This document shows positions 43,166 to 52,902 of a DNA stretch of 64,000 nucleotides, piece by piece (the first letter of the stretch is position 1; every line of letters starts with the position of its first letter). This stretch comes from CAWBOV01 sp963790525. Its GTDB lineage: Bacteria; Actinomycetota; Actinomycetes; Mycobacteriales; Jatrophihabitantaceae. The translations under genes and the position numbers were made by a program. The notes below the pieces were generated by a model. That model had not been told where the DNA came from. It was given only the letters and a program-made list of their open reading frames with translations, and made no database searches. The stretch spans positions 806,001 through 870,000 of the forward strand of contig CAWBOV010000003.1 in assembly GCA_963790525.1 (NCBI GenBank), written 5' to 3'.

Positions 43166-43777
43166 TCAGGTCCCCGCGGCGGCGTGACGTTCGACCGCCT
43201 CGCGGAGCGCGGTGAAGGAGGCGATCAAGGTGCGCCGCTCCCGCGCCAGGATCGGGTCCTCCGGATCGCATCTCGCGGCGACCCACTCGTCGGACAGGTC
43301 CATGGCCGCCGCGCGCAGCCCCGCCGCCACGCGCATCGTCGTCTCGCGCGCGCCGTACACGCAGCAGTAGAGCCGGTCGAGTGCGTCGACCAGCTCGTCG
43401 ATCTCCGTGTCTCCGTGCTGGTGCGCCCGATGCAGACGCCACCACTCGACCTCGAGCTCGGCGGCTCTGGCGGGCTCGAACTCGCCCCAGCCCGATCGCA
43501 GGAGCAGCTCGTAGAAGCGCTGCATGTACGCGCGCGCCGCCCGCGGATCGTTGTCGGGAACCGGTGCCCAGGCCCGGTTGGCCTGCAGCACGAACCACGC
43601 GCCCCTGAGCGTGGAGAGCCGGTTCATGCCGAAGCCGGCCCGGACCATGCCCACCGCCGCGCGCAGGAACGTCACCCACTCGCGCCGGTAGTAGGCGGCC
43701 CAGGCCGTGCACTCGTACTGCCCGACGGCGACCGGATCGAACGACGCCTGCCGCTTGCCGGCCCCGTGGCTGTTCAT
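43166..43777 (-). CDS. Conserved actinobacterial protein of unknown function
   Basis: 203 aa from ATG 43777, five bases after GGAGG. Mostly helical and soluble: QYECTAWAAYYRREWVTFLR near the start, a WWRLHRAHQ segment, CCVYGARETTMRVAAG, and a basic end. No catalytic motif is evident; the conserved aromatic/charged core suggests a helical bundle. Divergent from the DUF5995 gene. Confidence 0.7.
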   Translation of the reverse strand: MNSHGAGKRQASFDPVAVGQYECTAWAAYYRREWVTFLRAAVGMVRAGFGMNRLSTLRGAWFVLQANRAWAPVPDNDPRAARAYMQRFYELLLRSGWGEFEPARAAELEVEWWRLHRAHQHGDTEIDELVDALDRLYCCVYGARETTMRVAAGLRAAAMDLSDEWVAARCDPEDPILARERRTLIASFTALREAVERHAAAGT

Positions 43778-43872
43778 GCGCACCTCCGAATGACTCATTG
43801 TGATGTCCCGACCCGGCGAAATCGAGGGCGTGTCCGGTGATCCGCGGCGGTGGGCGGCGACGTACACCGATC

Positions 43873-44632
43873 ATGCGACACGCGCCCGTCGACGGGTCAC
43901 CCGTCGTGGCCGAGGTCGTCGGCCGGATGCAGCTGCGGTGGGACCGGCTGCCCGACGAGCTGTCGCACCGCGCCCCGTTCCTGGGGACCTACCTCCGCAC
44001 GACGCAGGCGGTCGGGGACGCGGTCGAGAGCGGCTCGTTCGAGGATCCCGAGTGGGTCGAGCGGTGGGACGTCGCGTTCGCCGAGCTGTACCTGGCTGCC
44101 TTTGACGCGGACGTGGCCGGCGACACGGTGAACGTGCCGAGGCCCTGGCGGCTCGCGTTCGCCGCCCCGCCCGAGCTCCCGGCCCTGCGGCACGTGCTGC
44201 TCGGCATCAACGCGCACATCAACTACGACCTGCCGCAGGCGATGCTGGCCGTCATCACCGCCGGCCGACGTCGCCGATCCGGTGCTGCTGTCGCGCCGGC
44301 AACGCGACCACGAGCGCATCGACGCGATTCTCGCCGGCCGGGTCAAGGCCGAGGACGACGAACTCGACGCGGGGCAGTCCCGCATCGACAAGCTCCTCGG
44401 ACCACTGAACCGGCTGGGATCGAAGCGGTTCCTGCGCGAGGCCCGGCAGAAGGTCTGGCACAACGTCGGCGAGCTGCACGCGGCTCGCCTGGCCGGCGGT
44501 GACGTCTACCGCGCGCGGCTGGCGGAGCTCGAGGTCCTCAGCGCCGCCCGCGTCGCCGACCTGCTCGCACCCGGACAGGTGCTGCTCCGTCTCGCCGTGG
44601 CCGGGTTCGGCGTCGCCCTGCCACCGGTGTGA
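43873..44632 (+). pseudogene. DUF5995-family protein, one frame change
   Basis: From ATG 43873 the frame reads VAEVVGRMQLRWDRLPDELS, FLGTYLRTTQAVGDAVE and LLGINAHINYDLPQA. An extra base near 44262 then shifts to DPVLLSRRQRDHERIDAIL and the C-terminus LLRLAVAGFGVALPPV. The His/Asn/Asp motif and the overall pattern match DUF5995, a presumed metal-dependent fold of unknown function. 760 bases fit one inserted base. GTG 43837 is an alternative start. Confidence 0.7.
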
Positions 44633-44654
44633 TCCCGCCCCCGAGCACGATCGA

Positions 44655-44669
44655 CCCCCGCTGAGGGGG
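44655..44669 (+). terminator. Short GC hairpin after the DUF5995 gene
   Basis: CCCCC-GCTGA-GGGGG, 22 bases after the stop, followed by ATTCGTTGCTC. A weak but suitably placed terminator. Confidence 0.35.
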
Positions 44670-44732
44670 ATTCGTTGCTCTCGTCGCGCAGCGCGACCTG
44701 GGAGGTACTGGCATTACCCGGAAGCGCAGGCA

Positions 44733-44776
44733 CTGTCACCCGCGCGCGCACGCGTGTTGAGTGGTGCCGGTGACAG
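44733..44776. repeat. 8-bp inverted repeat CTGTCACC ... GGTGACAG ahead of the cupin gene
   Basis: Perfect arms at 44733-44740 and 44769-44776 with 28 bases between, ending 47 bases before the cupin start. It could be a split operator or a leader stem enclosing a GC-rich, CGCG-repeating loop. Confidence 0.35.
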
Positions 44777-44823
44777 ACGGCAACCGGGACGGTTCCCAAA
44801 GGCCCGGAGCGAAAGGACGCGAG

Positions 44824-45240
44824 ATGGACAAGAACCCCACCACCGCCACGGTGAAGACCCCGGCGCGAACTTCACCGGTGACGTGTGGATGAATCCGGTC
44901 TTCGGCGGCGACGGGACCTCCCGGCTCACCTGCGGGCTGCGTCCGCTTCACGCCGGGCGCGCGGACCAACTGGCACTCGCACGCCAACGGGCAACTGCTG
45001 CGTCTGCACCGACGGCATCGGGCTGGTCGGCACCCGCGACGGCAGCACGGTCGTGCTGCGCGCCGGTGAGAGCGTGTGGACCCCGGCCGGCGAGGAGCAC
45101 TTCCACGGCGGCACCGCCGAGTCCATGATGTGCCACTACGCGATCCTGGACGCCTCCGGCGACGGCGAGGCGACCACCTGGCTCGAACCGGTCACCGACG
45201 AGCAGTACACCGCCGCCGCACAGCACGGCGCGGGGTGTAG
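44824..45240 (+). pseudogene. Cupin-domain protein, frame-broken
   Basis: ATG 44824 follows AAAGGACGCGAG. Across three frames the product reads VWMNPVFGGDGTSRL, RTNWHSHANGQLL (metal His pair), GLVGTRDGSTVVLRAGESVW and TPAGEEHFHGG (second His motif), the layout of small cupins of the mandelonitrile-lyase/quercetinase-like group. A base is missing near 44864 and others are off near 44943 and 44995. The exact 3' end is uncertain. First of a cupin-CMD-reductase run. Confidence 0.65.
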
Positions 45241-45243
45241 TCG

Positions 45244-46015
45244 ATGGCGATCAGCGCCGCTGCCCGGCGCAACCACGACCAGCTGTTCGGTGACCGGATC
45301 TCCACCCTGGCGCAGACCGACCCCGAGCTGATCGAGTACTTCGACAACTTCGCCTTCGACGAGGTCTGTGCCGACGCCGCCCGGCTGGACGCGACGCTCG
45401 ACCTGCACACCCAGCTGATGGTGCAACTGGCCGCGGTCCTGGCCGCCGGCGGTCTCACCGAGTTCGGCGTGCTGGCCGCGGCCGCCGTGGCCAACGGCGG
45501 CGTGAGCCCGGTCGAGCTGAAGGAGATCGTGTACCAGTCCGTCGCCTACGTCGGGATGGCCCGCGCGCTCGACTACCTCCATGCGGCCAACGACCGTCCT
45601 CGCCGAGGCCGGCGTGGCGCTGCCGCTACCCGGGCAGTCGGCGTCCACGCCGCAGACGCGCCTCGAGTACGGGACGACCGTGCAGGGCAGAATCATCGGC
45701 GACGAGGCGGTCACGGAACGGTTGACCGGGACCGCCGCCGACGAAGTCCACTTCCAGCGCTACTTGGCCGCGAACTGCTTCGGCGACACCGTCGGTCGCG
45801 GCGGCCTGGACCTGGCGGTTCGCGAGCTGCTGACGTTCTCGATGCTCGTCGCTCTGGGCGGCGCCGACGCCCAGGTACGCGGGCACGTCACCGGCAACCT
45901 CAGGGTCGGCAACACCCGCGAGCAGCTCCTCGCCGTGCTGACCGTACTGGTGCCCTACATCGGATACCCGCGCACGCTCAACGGCCTCGCCGCCCTCAAC
46001 GACATCACCCGCTGA
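45244..46015 (+). pseudogene. Carboxymuconolactone decarboxylase-family protein, two domains, one frame change
   Basis: The first domain (45244-45590) contains RLDLHTQLMVQLAAV-like helices and NGGVSPVELKEIVYQSVAYV. After an extra base near 45590 the second domain carries ERLTGTAADEVHFQRYLAAN, LLTFSMLVALGGADAQVRGH and TVLVPYIGYPRTLN. 772 bases fit a single inserted base. CMD-like proteins act as decarboxylases or, with CxxC, as peroxidases; the CxxC pair is absent here. Confidence 0.72.
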
Positions 46016-46037
46016 ACCAGCCGACAAGGAGCACGAC

Positions 46038-47054
46038 ATGGACTACAGACTGCTGGGCCGCACCGGAGTCTCGGTCAGCCCGCTGTGCCTGGGCACGATG
46101 ATGTTCGGCCCGTGGGGCAACGACGATCGTGCGGACGCGATCCGGGTCATCCACCGCGCGCTGGATGCCGGGATCAACTTCGTCGACACCGCCGACGCCT
46201 ACTCGGCCGGTGTATCGGAGGAGATCGTCGGGGAGGCCCTGCAGGGGCGCCGGGACGACATCGTCCTCGCGACGAAGTTCTTCATGCCGATGGACGATCG
46301 CCCCAATCACAGCGGTTCGTCCCGGAGGTGGATCATCCAGGAGGTCGAGAACTCGCTGCGCCGCCTGAGGACGGACTACATCGACCTGTACCAGGTCCAC
46401 CGTCCGAGCCCGACGACCGACGTGGAGGAGACCCTCGGTGCGCTGACCGATCTCGTGCGGCAGGGCAAGATCCGTTACATCGGGTCGTCCTCGTACGCGG
46501 CCAGCCAGATGGTCGAGGCGCAGTGGGCCTCCCGCGAGCGCAACCTGGCGCGGTTCGTCACCGAGCAGCCGCCGTACTCGATCCTCGTCCGCGGCATCGA
46601 GGCCGACGTCCTCCCGACCGCGCGGCGCTACGGCATGGGCACCCTCGTCTACAGCCCGCTCGCGGGCGGCTGGCTGACCGGCCGGTGGCGCAAGGACGCG
46701 CCGAGCGCGCCGACGTCCGCTGCCCGCCCAAGTGCCCGGTTCGACATGGACTCGCCGGCGAACCAGCGCAAGCTCGACGTCGTCGAGGAGCTCGCGCTGC
46801 TGGCGGAGCAGTCCGGCATGACGCTGATCGAACTCGCGCTCGCGTGGGCGATCAATCATCCCGCGGTGACCTCGGCGATCATCGGCCCGCGCACGATGGA
46901 GCAGCTCGAATCGCAGCTGCCGGGGGCGGACGTCACCCTGAGCACCGAGATCCTCGACCGTATCGACGAGATCGTCGCGCCGGGCGTGACGATCAACGCG
47001 GACGACAACAGCTACGGCGCCGCCGAGCTGACCCCCGAGGCGCGCCGGCGGTAG
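46038..47054 (+). CDS. Aldo/keto reductase
   Basis: 338 aa; ATG 46038 follows AAGGAGCACGAC. YRLLGRTGVSVSPLCLGTM and the NADP-dependent motif GINFVDTADAYSAGVSEEIV hold the catalytic Asp and Tyr; ATKFF has the Lys and QVHRPSP the His. INHPAVTSAIIGPRTMEQLE is the C-terminal cofactor loop. Full family length. It probably reduces a carbonyl made or bound by the two preceding proteins. Confidence 0.93.
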   Translation: MDYRLLGRTGVSVSPLCLGTMMFGPWGNDDRADAIRVIHRALDAGINFVDTADAYSAGVSEEIVGEALQGRRDDIVLATKFFMPMDDRPNHSGSSRRWIIQEVENSLRRLRTDYIDLYQVHRPSPTTDVEETLGALTDLVRQGKIRYIGSSSYAASQMVEAQWASRERNLARFVTEQPPYSILVRGIEADVLPTARRYGMGTLVYSPLAGGWLTGRWRKDAPSAPTSAARPSARFDMDSPANQRKLDVVEELALLAEQSGMTLIELALAWAINHPAVTSAIIGPRTMEQLESQLPGADVTLSTEILDRIDEIVAPGVTINADDNSYGAAELTPEARRR

Positions 47055-47082
47055 CGCTCGGTCGGCGTACCCGACGTGCCGC

Positions 47083-48009
47083 TCAGCGCCAGATCAGGCG
47101 GTGCACACGCAGGTGGCGGGGGAGTGAACGCAGACCGGGGATGTAGGGGACCAGGATGAACACCAGCGTCAGCAGCGCCATCAACCCCCACACCAGGGCA
47201 TCGGCGTTGCCGGAGGTGGAGAACGGCTTGACCTGGTACCAGAACGTGTAGAGCCACATCCACGGTTGCCCGGGATAGTTGCCCGTCTCGTTCATCATTC
47301 CCCACTGATCACCGCCCAGGTGATCCGCGCGGGCCAGATCCTCCAGGTACGCGCCGTCCGCCAGCAGCAGCAGGGGTTTGGTCTCGTCACTGACGTAGAA
47401 GGTGCTGGACGAGGCGAGCAGCCCCTCCAGCGAGCCGCTGCCCGCGAGGGTGAGGAATGAGTCGGCCAGCACCGGCACCGGACCGTAGTCGCCCGTCGCC
47501 ACCTTCGCGGGATCGCCGTCCGGAGCGGCGGTCAGCGCGTCGGAATAGGCGCTGGCCCAGGTGGTCTGCTGGTCGGAGGAGGCACTGTTCCATGTCGAGA
47601 GCGCATTCGTGAGCGACGCATCTCCTGTGACGGTCGACAGCGGGCCGATGACCAGATCACGAGCGCTGTCGACGGGGATGCGCACCCCGCCCCAGCGCTG
47701 CAGGTGCAGCGGCCCGAGCTGCTGACCGGACGAGGCTCTGTTGTACGGGGCGCCGTAGCTGGCACTGGTACTGGTCCCGGCGAGCTCAGCTGTCGCCGTG
47801 GCGACCACGTCCGCCGGAGCGGCCTGTGCCCAGCTCCTGAGGGTGAGCGCCCTGTGGTCCGGTGAGGAGAACACGGCCGCGAGCACGATCGTGAGCACAC
47901 CGAGGACTGCTATGGCGACCACGAACTCCTTGACGAGGTCATAGGGCCGCGTCGGGAAGAGGTGAGCGTCCGGTGTCGTGTCCCTGCTCCGGCCGCGCCG
48001 CGAGCTCAT
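47083..48009 (-). CDS. Membrane partner subunit of the cytochrome b-like protein
   Basis: 308 aa, ATGA overlap with the cytochrome gene. One N-terminal helix (FVVAIAVLGVLTIVLAAVF), a ~180-residue outside domain (WGGVRIPVDSARDLVIGPLS, SFLTLAGSGSLEGLL), then WLYTFWYQVKP and a final helix (WGLMALLTLVFILVPYIPGL) with a basic end. The C-terminal part recalls the last helices of bc/b6f cytochrome b. The outer domain has no Cys pair for haem c. Function inferred from context. Confidence 0.65.
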   Translation of the reverse strand: MSSRRGRSRDTTPDAHLFPTRPYDLVKEFVVAIAVLGVLTIVLAAVFSSPDHRALTLRSWAQAAPADVVATATAELAGTSTSASYGAPYNRASSGQQLGPLHLQRWGGVRIPVDSARDLVIGPLSTVTGDASLTNALSTWNSASSDQQTTWASAYSDALTAAPDGDPAKVATGDYGPVPVLADSFLTLAGSGSLEGLLASSSTFYVSDETKPLLLLADGAYLEDLARADHLGGDQWGMMNETGNYPGQPWMWLYTFWYQVKPFSTSGNADALVWGLMALLTLVFILVPYIPGLRSLPRHLRVHRLIWR

Positions 48010-48743
48010 GTGCTCGGCCCGTCGGCAGGGACCGGAACGGGCGTCAGGTCGGGGACGAGGAGCTCATCGGCGTCCGGAGCGATGGTCGGTGTGGCCGACT
48101 GGGTCGGTGTGACCGCCTGGCTCGGCGGGATCGCGTCAAACGGCGGCACGACTCCGTGGCGGCGGACCAGGATGACGTGCAGGACCACGAGCACGCCGAG
48201 GACGAGGGGCAGCAGCATGACGTGCCAGAGCAGCATCTGACCGGTGTTGAGCACGTTGAACTCGGACCCGACGCCGATCGAGTTGAGGCCGTCCTTGGCC
48301 TGCCCGGCCGTCCACTGCGAGTCGAAGTTGGTCTGCGACAGGTACCCGGTGAACGCCGTCCCGATGGATCCGATGAACGCCACCGCTCCGGTGACCCAGG
48401 TCAGACCGCGGTGGCCGCGCCAGGCGGCCATGAAGAACTTGCCCCAGAGGTGGATCACCATGCACGCGAAGAACAGCTCGACGCTCCAGAGGTGGGTCGA
48501 GTTCACGAAGTGACCCACCGACGACGTGTGCCACCACGTCGCGCCCTTCAGGGCCAGAACCGTTCCGGAGGCGAGGACCCACAGCATCGCCGCGAGGGTG
48601 GCCACGCCGAAGACGTAGATCCAGGAGCGGACATAGGCGGGTTGGCGGTCGGGTAACAGCTGACCGGGCGGCACCGTCCGGGACAGGCGGTTGCGCAGCC
48701 GCACCGTCCAGCTGCGGTCCGGCGCGGTCTCAGTCGCGGACAT
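48006..48743 (-). CDS. Cytochrome b N-terminal-domain protein (diheme)
   Basis: 245 aa. Helices carry two His pairs 14-15 residues apart: HLWSVELFFACMVIHLWGKF and HVMLLPLVLGVLVVLHVILV, the four ligands for two b haems. GSIGTAFTGYLSQTNFDSQW is the loop between helices C and D. The Ser/Thr/Pro-rich tail is cytoplasmic. No Rieske or cytochrome c gene lies nearby, so this is a stand-alone quinol or thiol-linked electron carrier rather than a full bc1 complex. Confidence 0.85.
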   Translation of the reverse strand: MSATETAPDRSWTVRLRNRLSRTVPPGQLLPDRQPAYVRSWIYVFGVATLAAMLWVLASGTVLALKGATWWHTSSVGHFVNSTHLWSVELFFACMVIHLWGKFFMAAWRGHRGLTWVTGAVAFIGSIGTAFTGYLSQTNFDSQWTAGQAKDGLNSIGVGSEFNVLNTGQMLLWHVMLLPLVLGVLVVLHVILVRRHGVVPPFDAIPPSQAVTPTQSATPTIAPDADELLVPDLTPVPVPADGPST

Positions 48744-48921
48744 CGGACGGCGCCTCGGTCGGGTCGGCGTCGTCGTGCGACTCCGGCAGGCGGAAGTAGA
48801 TGGCCAGTCCGAAGACCACCAGCATCAGGAGGATCACGATCAGGTTCGCCAGGGAGATCTGGATGACCCCCCACTTCACGAAGTGCGCATGGCCGTTGAG
48901 CAGACCGCCCGCGAGCGTCAT
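48730..48921 (-). CDS. Small single-pass membrane protein of the cytochrome b operon
   Basis: 63 aa with one helix (LANLIVILLMLVVFGLAIYF) and an acidic end (ESHDDADPTEAPSD). It overlaps the cytochrome gene by 14 bases, so it is translated together with it. GGAAG precedes the ATG. Probably a small assembly or accessory subunit. Confidence 0.65.
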   Translation of the reverse strand: MTLAGGLLNGHAHFVKWGVIQISLANLIVILLMLVVFGLAIYFRLPESHDDADPTEAPSDVRD

Positions 48922-49045
48922 GGTCTTCCGCCTCGGTGCGCTGCGCGGATCCGCTTCATCGGGAGCTCCTCAGGTCCGTGTCCAACCGCTGATTCGCGAG
49001 CGGACCAGCGGAACCCTTCGCTGCAGACATTGCCGCGTGGGCTGT

Positions 49046-49063
49046 GCCGGACTAAGTGCCGAA
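49046..49063 (-). promoter_or_regulatory. Degenerate DosR-like site ahead of the cytochrome b operon
   Basis: On the operon strand TTCGGCACTTAGTCCGGC fits the DosR consensus at both half sites if one central base is missing. It lies ~125 bases before the first start codon in the only upstream gap. Weak, since spacing matters for such boxes, though single-base errors are common in this sequence. Confidence 0.3.
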
Positions 49064-49079
49064 GGTCCCGAGAATCGGC

Positions 49080-49529
49080 TCAGGGATGGAGCGCGGCGCG
49101 ATTGCCCGACGCCCAGGTCTTGGTCAGGCTGCGCCGGGTGATGAGCCAGGCGCCGTCCTCCCGCCGCAGCTCGTCGGTGTAGTACCCGGCTACGATGTAC
49201 TGCTCGCCGCCCGGAGTGCCGAGCCGGACGTGCTGCGCCTGCAGGTAGCAGGTGTGGGTGGCGCTGTCGCCGTCGACGGTCACGACATGGTTGCCGACCA
49301 GGTGCTGACTGGCGTCCAGGCCGGTGAGGGTCCCGCTGATGGTGGCCACGATGGCCTCGCGCCCCACGGCGCTTCCCACCGTCGGCCCGAACGCGACCTC
49401 CGCGTCGGCGCTGAACACCGAGGCCAGGGATCGCCAGTCCTGGGTGTCGATCGCGATCGTGTACCTGATCGCCACATCCACGATCGCGGCCTTGTCCATC
49501 AGCAGCCGGACGTCGTCGTTACTGGTCAT
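49080..49529 (-). CDS. SnoaL-like (NTF2 fold) protein
   Basis: 149 aa. DKAAIVDVAIRYTIAIDTQD, WRSLASVFSADAEV, HLVGNHVVTVDGDSATHTCY and YYTDELRREDGAWLITRR form the usual SnoaL_4 ketosteroid-isomerase-like pocket. Acts on an unknown small molecule or binds it. Stands alone between the cytochrome operon and the acetyltransferase. Confidence 0.85.
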   Translation of the reverse strand: MTSNDDVRLLMDKAAIVDVAIRYTIAIDTQDWRSLASVFSADAEVAFGPTVGSAVGREAIVATISGTLTGLDASQHLVGNHVVTVDGDSATHTCYLQAQHVRLGTPGGEQYIVAGYYTDELRREDGAWLITRRSLTKTWASGNRAALHP

Positions 49530-49572
49530 CGTGTCAGGTTAGGCCTCGGCCCGTTGGAGAGCCATGGCGTTC

Positions 49573-50104
49573 TCAGCGCGGTTCGTCGGGCGGGTCGGAC
49601 TCCAGGACGAGGTCCTTCTGCATCCACGCCACGTCGTGCCACGAACCGTGCTTCCAGCCGATCCTGCGGTACGTCCCGACCGGCTCGAAGCCAACCGCCC
49701 GGTGCAGTCCCACACTCGCGTCGTTGGGCAAGCGTCATGCCGGCGACGGCCCGGCGGAACCCGCGCCCGGCCAGTCGCGCGAACAGTTCCCCGTACAGGA
49801 CGCGGCCGGCACCGCGACGGCGCAGGCCGGTCTGCAGGTAGACGCTGGTCTCACAGGCCCACCGGTAGGCGGCGCGCTCGGCGAAGCGGTGGGCGTAGGC
49901 GTAGCCGAGCAGGCCGTTGCCGTCGGTGAGCACGACCCAGGCGTGGGTCTGCACGGCTGCGGCGATTCTGCCGGCCATGTCCTGTGCCGACGGAGGTTCG
50001 AGCTCGAATGTGATCGCGGTGTCCGTCACGTAGGGCGCGTACAGCGCGGCGCACGCGCCGGCGTCGTCGATGTCGGCGTCGCGGATGAGCCAGCCCGGAT
50101 GCAT
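49573..50104 (-). pseudogene. GNAT N-acetyltransferase (phosphinothricin acetyltransferase-like), one frame change
   Basis: From ATG 50104: IRDADIDDAGACAALYAPYV, TFELEPPSAQDMAGRI, YAHRFAERAAYRWACETSVY, and the acetyl-CoA loop RRRGAGRVLYGELFARL. Near 49731 one extra base (CTTGCCC for CTGCCC) hides the true end: NDASVGLHRAVGFEPVG, RIGWKHGSWHDVAWMQKDL, stop at 49573. These features match the PAT/bar-like GNAT group that acetylates amino groups of amino-acid-like toxins. Confidence 0.78.
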
Positions 50105-50200
50105 GCGCAGATGGTAAGGGCGCGCGGTGCCAACACCCCGCAGCCGGAGGGTCGAGCGGCCCGTCTCGCTCGGCCGACGGCGACCTCGTGCTTGCGGTCG

Positions 50201-51872
50201 TCACAGGGCGGTGAGGTCGCGGCGCTCGAAGGCGAGGATCCCGAGGGCGGCGGCGAGGACGCCGAGGGCGACCATCACCGCGTCCGTGGTCCAGTCCGGC
50301 GTGACCGACGGCGCGGCGGCCATCTGGTGGAACAGCGACGTGTCGAGCAGCCAGTGCGAGGCGCCGATCAGACCGCCGAGCAGTTCGACCAGGAAGGACC
50401 AGACGAGGACGCCGTAGGTGACGCCCGGCACCGCGCGGGGCCGCACGCCGAACACCAGCGCGCCGGCGCCCAGCAGGAACACCGCCGGGGGGACGACGTT
50501 CACTCCCGTGCCGAGCAAGGTGCTCAGGTCGATTCCCGTGCCCTGGCTGGCGGCCGCGATCCAGCTCGCGAGGCCGGCAACCAGTCCCGCGGCGACCAGG
50601 TAACCGACGGTGAGGGCGAGGCGCTGGCCGAGCCAGGAGGAGCGGGTGGTGGACCGGACCAGCAGGTGATCGAGGCGTCCGTCGGCCTCCTCCGCTGCGC
50701 GCGGCGCTGAGCTGCCCGGTCGGCGACGAGCGCGAGCAGCAGCGCGAGGATCAGGAACGTCACGGCCAGGTACTGCTCGGCCCCCGAGCCCCGGAAGCCC
50801 ATCTTGGCGAAGGTGTCGCGGTCTCCTGAGTTGTGGGTCAGCACGTCGCCGACGGACTTGGCGATGAGCCCCATCAGCAGTGCCAGCACGGTGATCGCGA
50901 TGCTCCATCCGGCCAGGACGCCGCGGCTCAGTCGGACCGCGAGGCCCGCCGGGCCCGACAGCAGCCGGGTGTGGGCGACGGCGTGGGTCCGGTCGGGGAT
51001 CGCGCTGCCGCCGAGGTCCCGGGTGCCGGCCAGGTGGACTGCCGATGCCGGCCAGCACCAGCACGAGACCGATGATCGGGGCCAGCATCACCGGCCTCGG
51101 GTCGGTGAGGGGCCGCAGTTCCTCGATCCATCCCAGTGGCGACAGCCAGCGCAGCCACGCCAGGCCGGTGCCGGAATCGGCGACCATCCGCAGGGCGTAG
51201 GACACCCCGAGGGCGACGGCCGCGTAGCCGGCGGCCTGGCGTCGGGTCGGCGCCAGCTGGCAGGCCAGGGCGGCGACGGCGAGGAAGACCGCGGCGCCCC
51301 CGACGAGCGCGACAGCTCAGGTACAGCGCGTCGCCGGCACCGATCCGGACCGACCCCGCTCGGCCGACGGCCACTGCCATCACCGCGGTCACCGCCCACA
51401 ACGTCACCAACCCGGCGGCGAGCCCCGCCAGCGCCTGCACCGTGGCACCGCGGCGCGTGGTGTGCCCGGCCAGGAGCGCCTCCCATCGCCCGGCGTCCTC
51501 CTCACCGCGCAGCAGGCGGGTGCCGGTGAGCAGGCCCCACACGCCGCCGATGACGCTGAGCGTCCCGAGCGAGCGCCACGAGGTGAACCCGGCCACGGTT
51601 CCGATCTGGTGCGCGGGGCCGATGAGGGCGTTGAACCCGACGTTCGCCCCGAAGGTGGACGCGAGCTGCGCCCGGGCCGCGGGCGTCGTGTAGGTCGCGG
51701 CGTAGCCCAGGGCGGAGGAGATCACATAGACACCGAAGACGGCTCCCCAGACGCAGCCCGAGCGCGCCGCCCTGACGGCGGTCAGCGCGGCGATGACCGT
51801 GCCGGGCGAGCGCCCCGCGGGTCGGACCGTCGACGGCGCGGGCGTGGCCGCGACCACCGTGTCAGCCGACAT
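50201..51872 (-). pseudogene. ABC-2 permease of an antibiotic-exporter type system, frame-broken
   Basis: Start overlaps the ATPase stop by 11 bases. The first half (GTVIAALTAVRAARSGCVWG, WGLLTGTRLLRGEEDAGRWE) and second half (ALRMVADSGTGLAWLRWLSP, AVTFLILALLLALVADRA) are repeats of six helices each, as in the large single-chain permeases paired with one ATPase. Frame changes lie near 51310, 51040 and 50715. The end GILAFERRDLTAL is typical ABC-2. Confidence 0.75.
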
Positions 51873-52776
51873 GTGCCGGCGTCTCCGCGGCGCCGGCCGA
51901 TTCGTAGTGGGCCAGGAACAGCTCCTCGAGCGAGGGTTCGCGACTGAGCAGCTCGTGGACGCCGGACGCCGCGAGCACCTGCAGCAGCGGCGCGACGCTT
52001 CCGTGGACCTGGCAGCGCACGAGCTGTCCTTCCACCTGCACCGAGCCGACCCCGGGGACCCGGGACAGGTCCGGCAGGGCGCCGTCGAAGGTCGCCTCGA
52101 CGGTCAGCGAGCGCAGGTGGCGCATCTGCGCGAGGGTCCCCATCTCGACCAGCTCCCCGGCGCGGAGGATGCCGACGCGGTCGCACAGCGCCTCGACCTC
52201 GCTGAGGATGTGCGAGGACAGGAACACAGTCTGCCCGCGCTCCTTCGCCTCGTGGATGCAGTGCCGGAACGCCTGCTCCATCAGGGGATCCAGCCCGCTG
52301 GTCGGCTCGTCGAGGATCAGCAGATCCGGTCGGCTCATCAGGGCCGCGATGAGGATGACCTTCTGCCGGTTGCCTTTGGAGTACGCCCGGACCTTCTTCG
52401 ACGGATCCAGGGCGAAGCGTTCGATCAGCTCGTCGCGGTAGGCGGTGTCGAGGCTGCCCTGGACCCGCGACAGCAGGTGAAGCGTCTCCGCGCCTGTCAG
52501 CGTCGGCCACAGGTTCGCCTCGCCCGCGACGTAGCTCAGCCGGCGGTGGGCCTGGACGGGCTGACGCCGGCAGTCGAAGCCGAAGATCTCCGCGCGTCCT
52601 GACGTCGGCCGGATCAGGCCGAGGAGCAGCCGGATCGTCGTCGTCTTGCCCGCGCCGTTCGGCCCGAGATAGCCGACGACCTCGCCCGGCGCGACCTCGA
52701 GCTCCAGGTCGCGCAGGGCGTCGACGCTGCCGTACCGCTTGCCCAGTCCGCAGGCGCGGATCGCCGGTGGTCCCAT
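51862..52776 (-). CDS. ABC exporter ATPase
   Basis: 304 aa; GAAGG nine bases before ATG 52776. GPNGAGKTTTIRLLLGL (Walker A), YSKGNRQKVILIAALMSRPD (divergent signature), LLILDEPTSGLDP (Walker B) and LSSHILSEV (switch His). A ~80-residue C-terminal region follows, as in drug/antibiotic export ATPases of the DrrA group. Drives the permease encoded by the overlapping next gene. Confidence 0.92.
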   Translation of the reverse strand: MGPPAIRACGLGKRYGSVDALRDLELEVAPGEVVGYLGPNGAGKTTTIRLLLGLIRPTSGRAEIFGFDCRRQPVQAHRRLSYVAGEANLWPTLTGAETLHLLSRVQGSLDTAYRDELIERFALDPSKKVRAYSKGNRQKVILIAALMSRPDLLILDEPTSGLDPLMEQAFRHCIHEAKERGQTVFLSSHILSEVEALCDRVGILRAGELVEMGTLAQMRHLRSLTVEATFDGALPDLSRVPGVGSVQVEGQLVRCQVHGSVAPLLQVLAASGVHELLSREPSLEELFLAHYESAGAAETPAHVG

Positions 52777-52902
52777 GCCGTGCCAACCTTCCGTCCGGGG
52801 TGCGTCACCGTCGAGTGTGCGACGAGGGACGGGCGCCCGGAAAGGGGGCCAACGTCCCGGACCACCACGCCACGACCGGGCGGTTCCGGGATTGAGCGGA
52901 GG

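Noticed and set aside
44806..44823. DosR-like reading of GGGACGGTTCCC before the cupin gene
   Set aside because: The half-site spacing is two bases too short, and the symmetric core does not fit the consensus.
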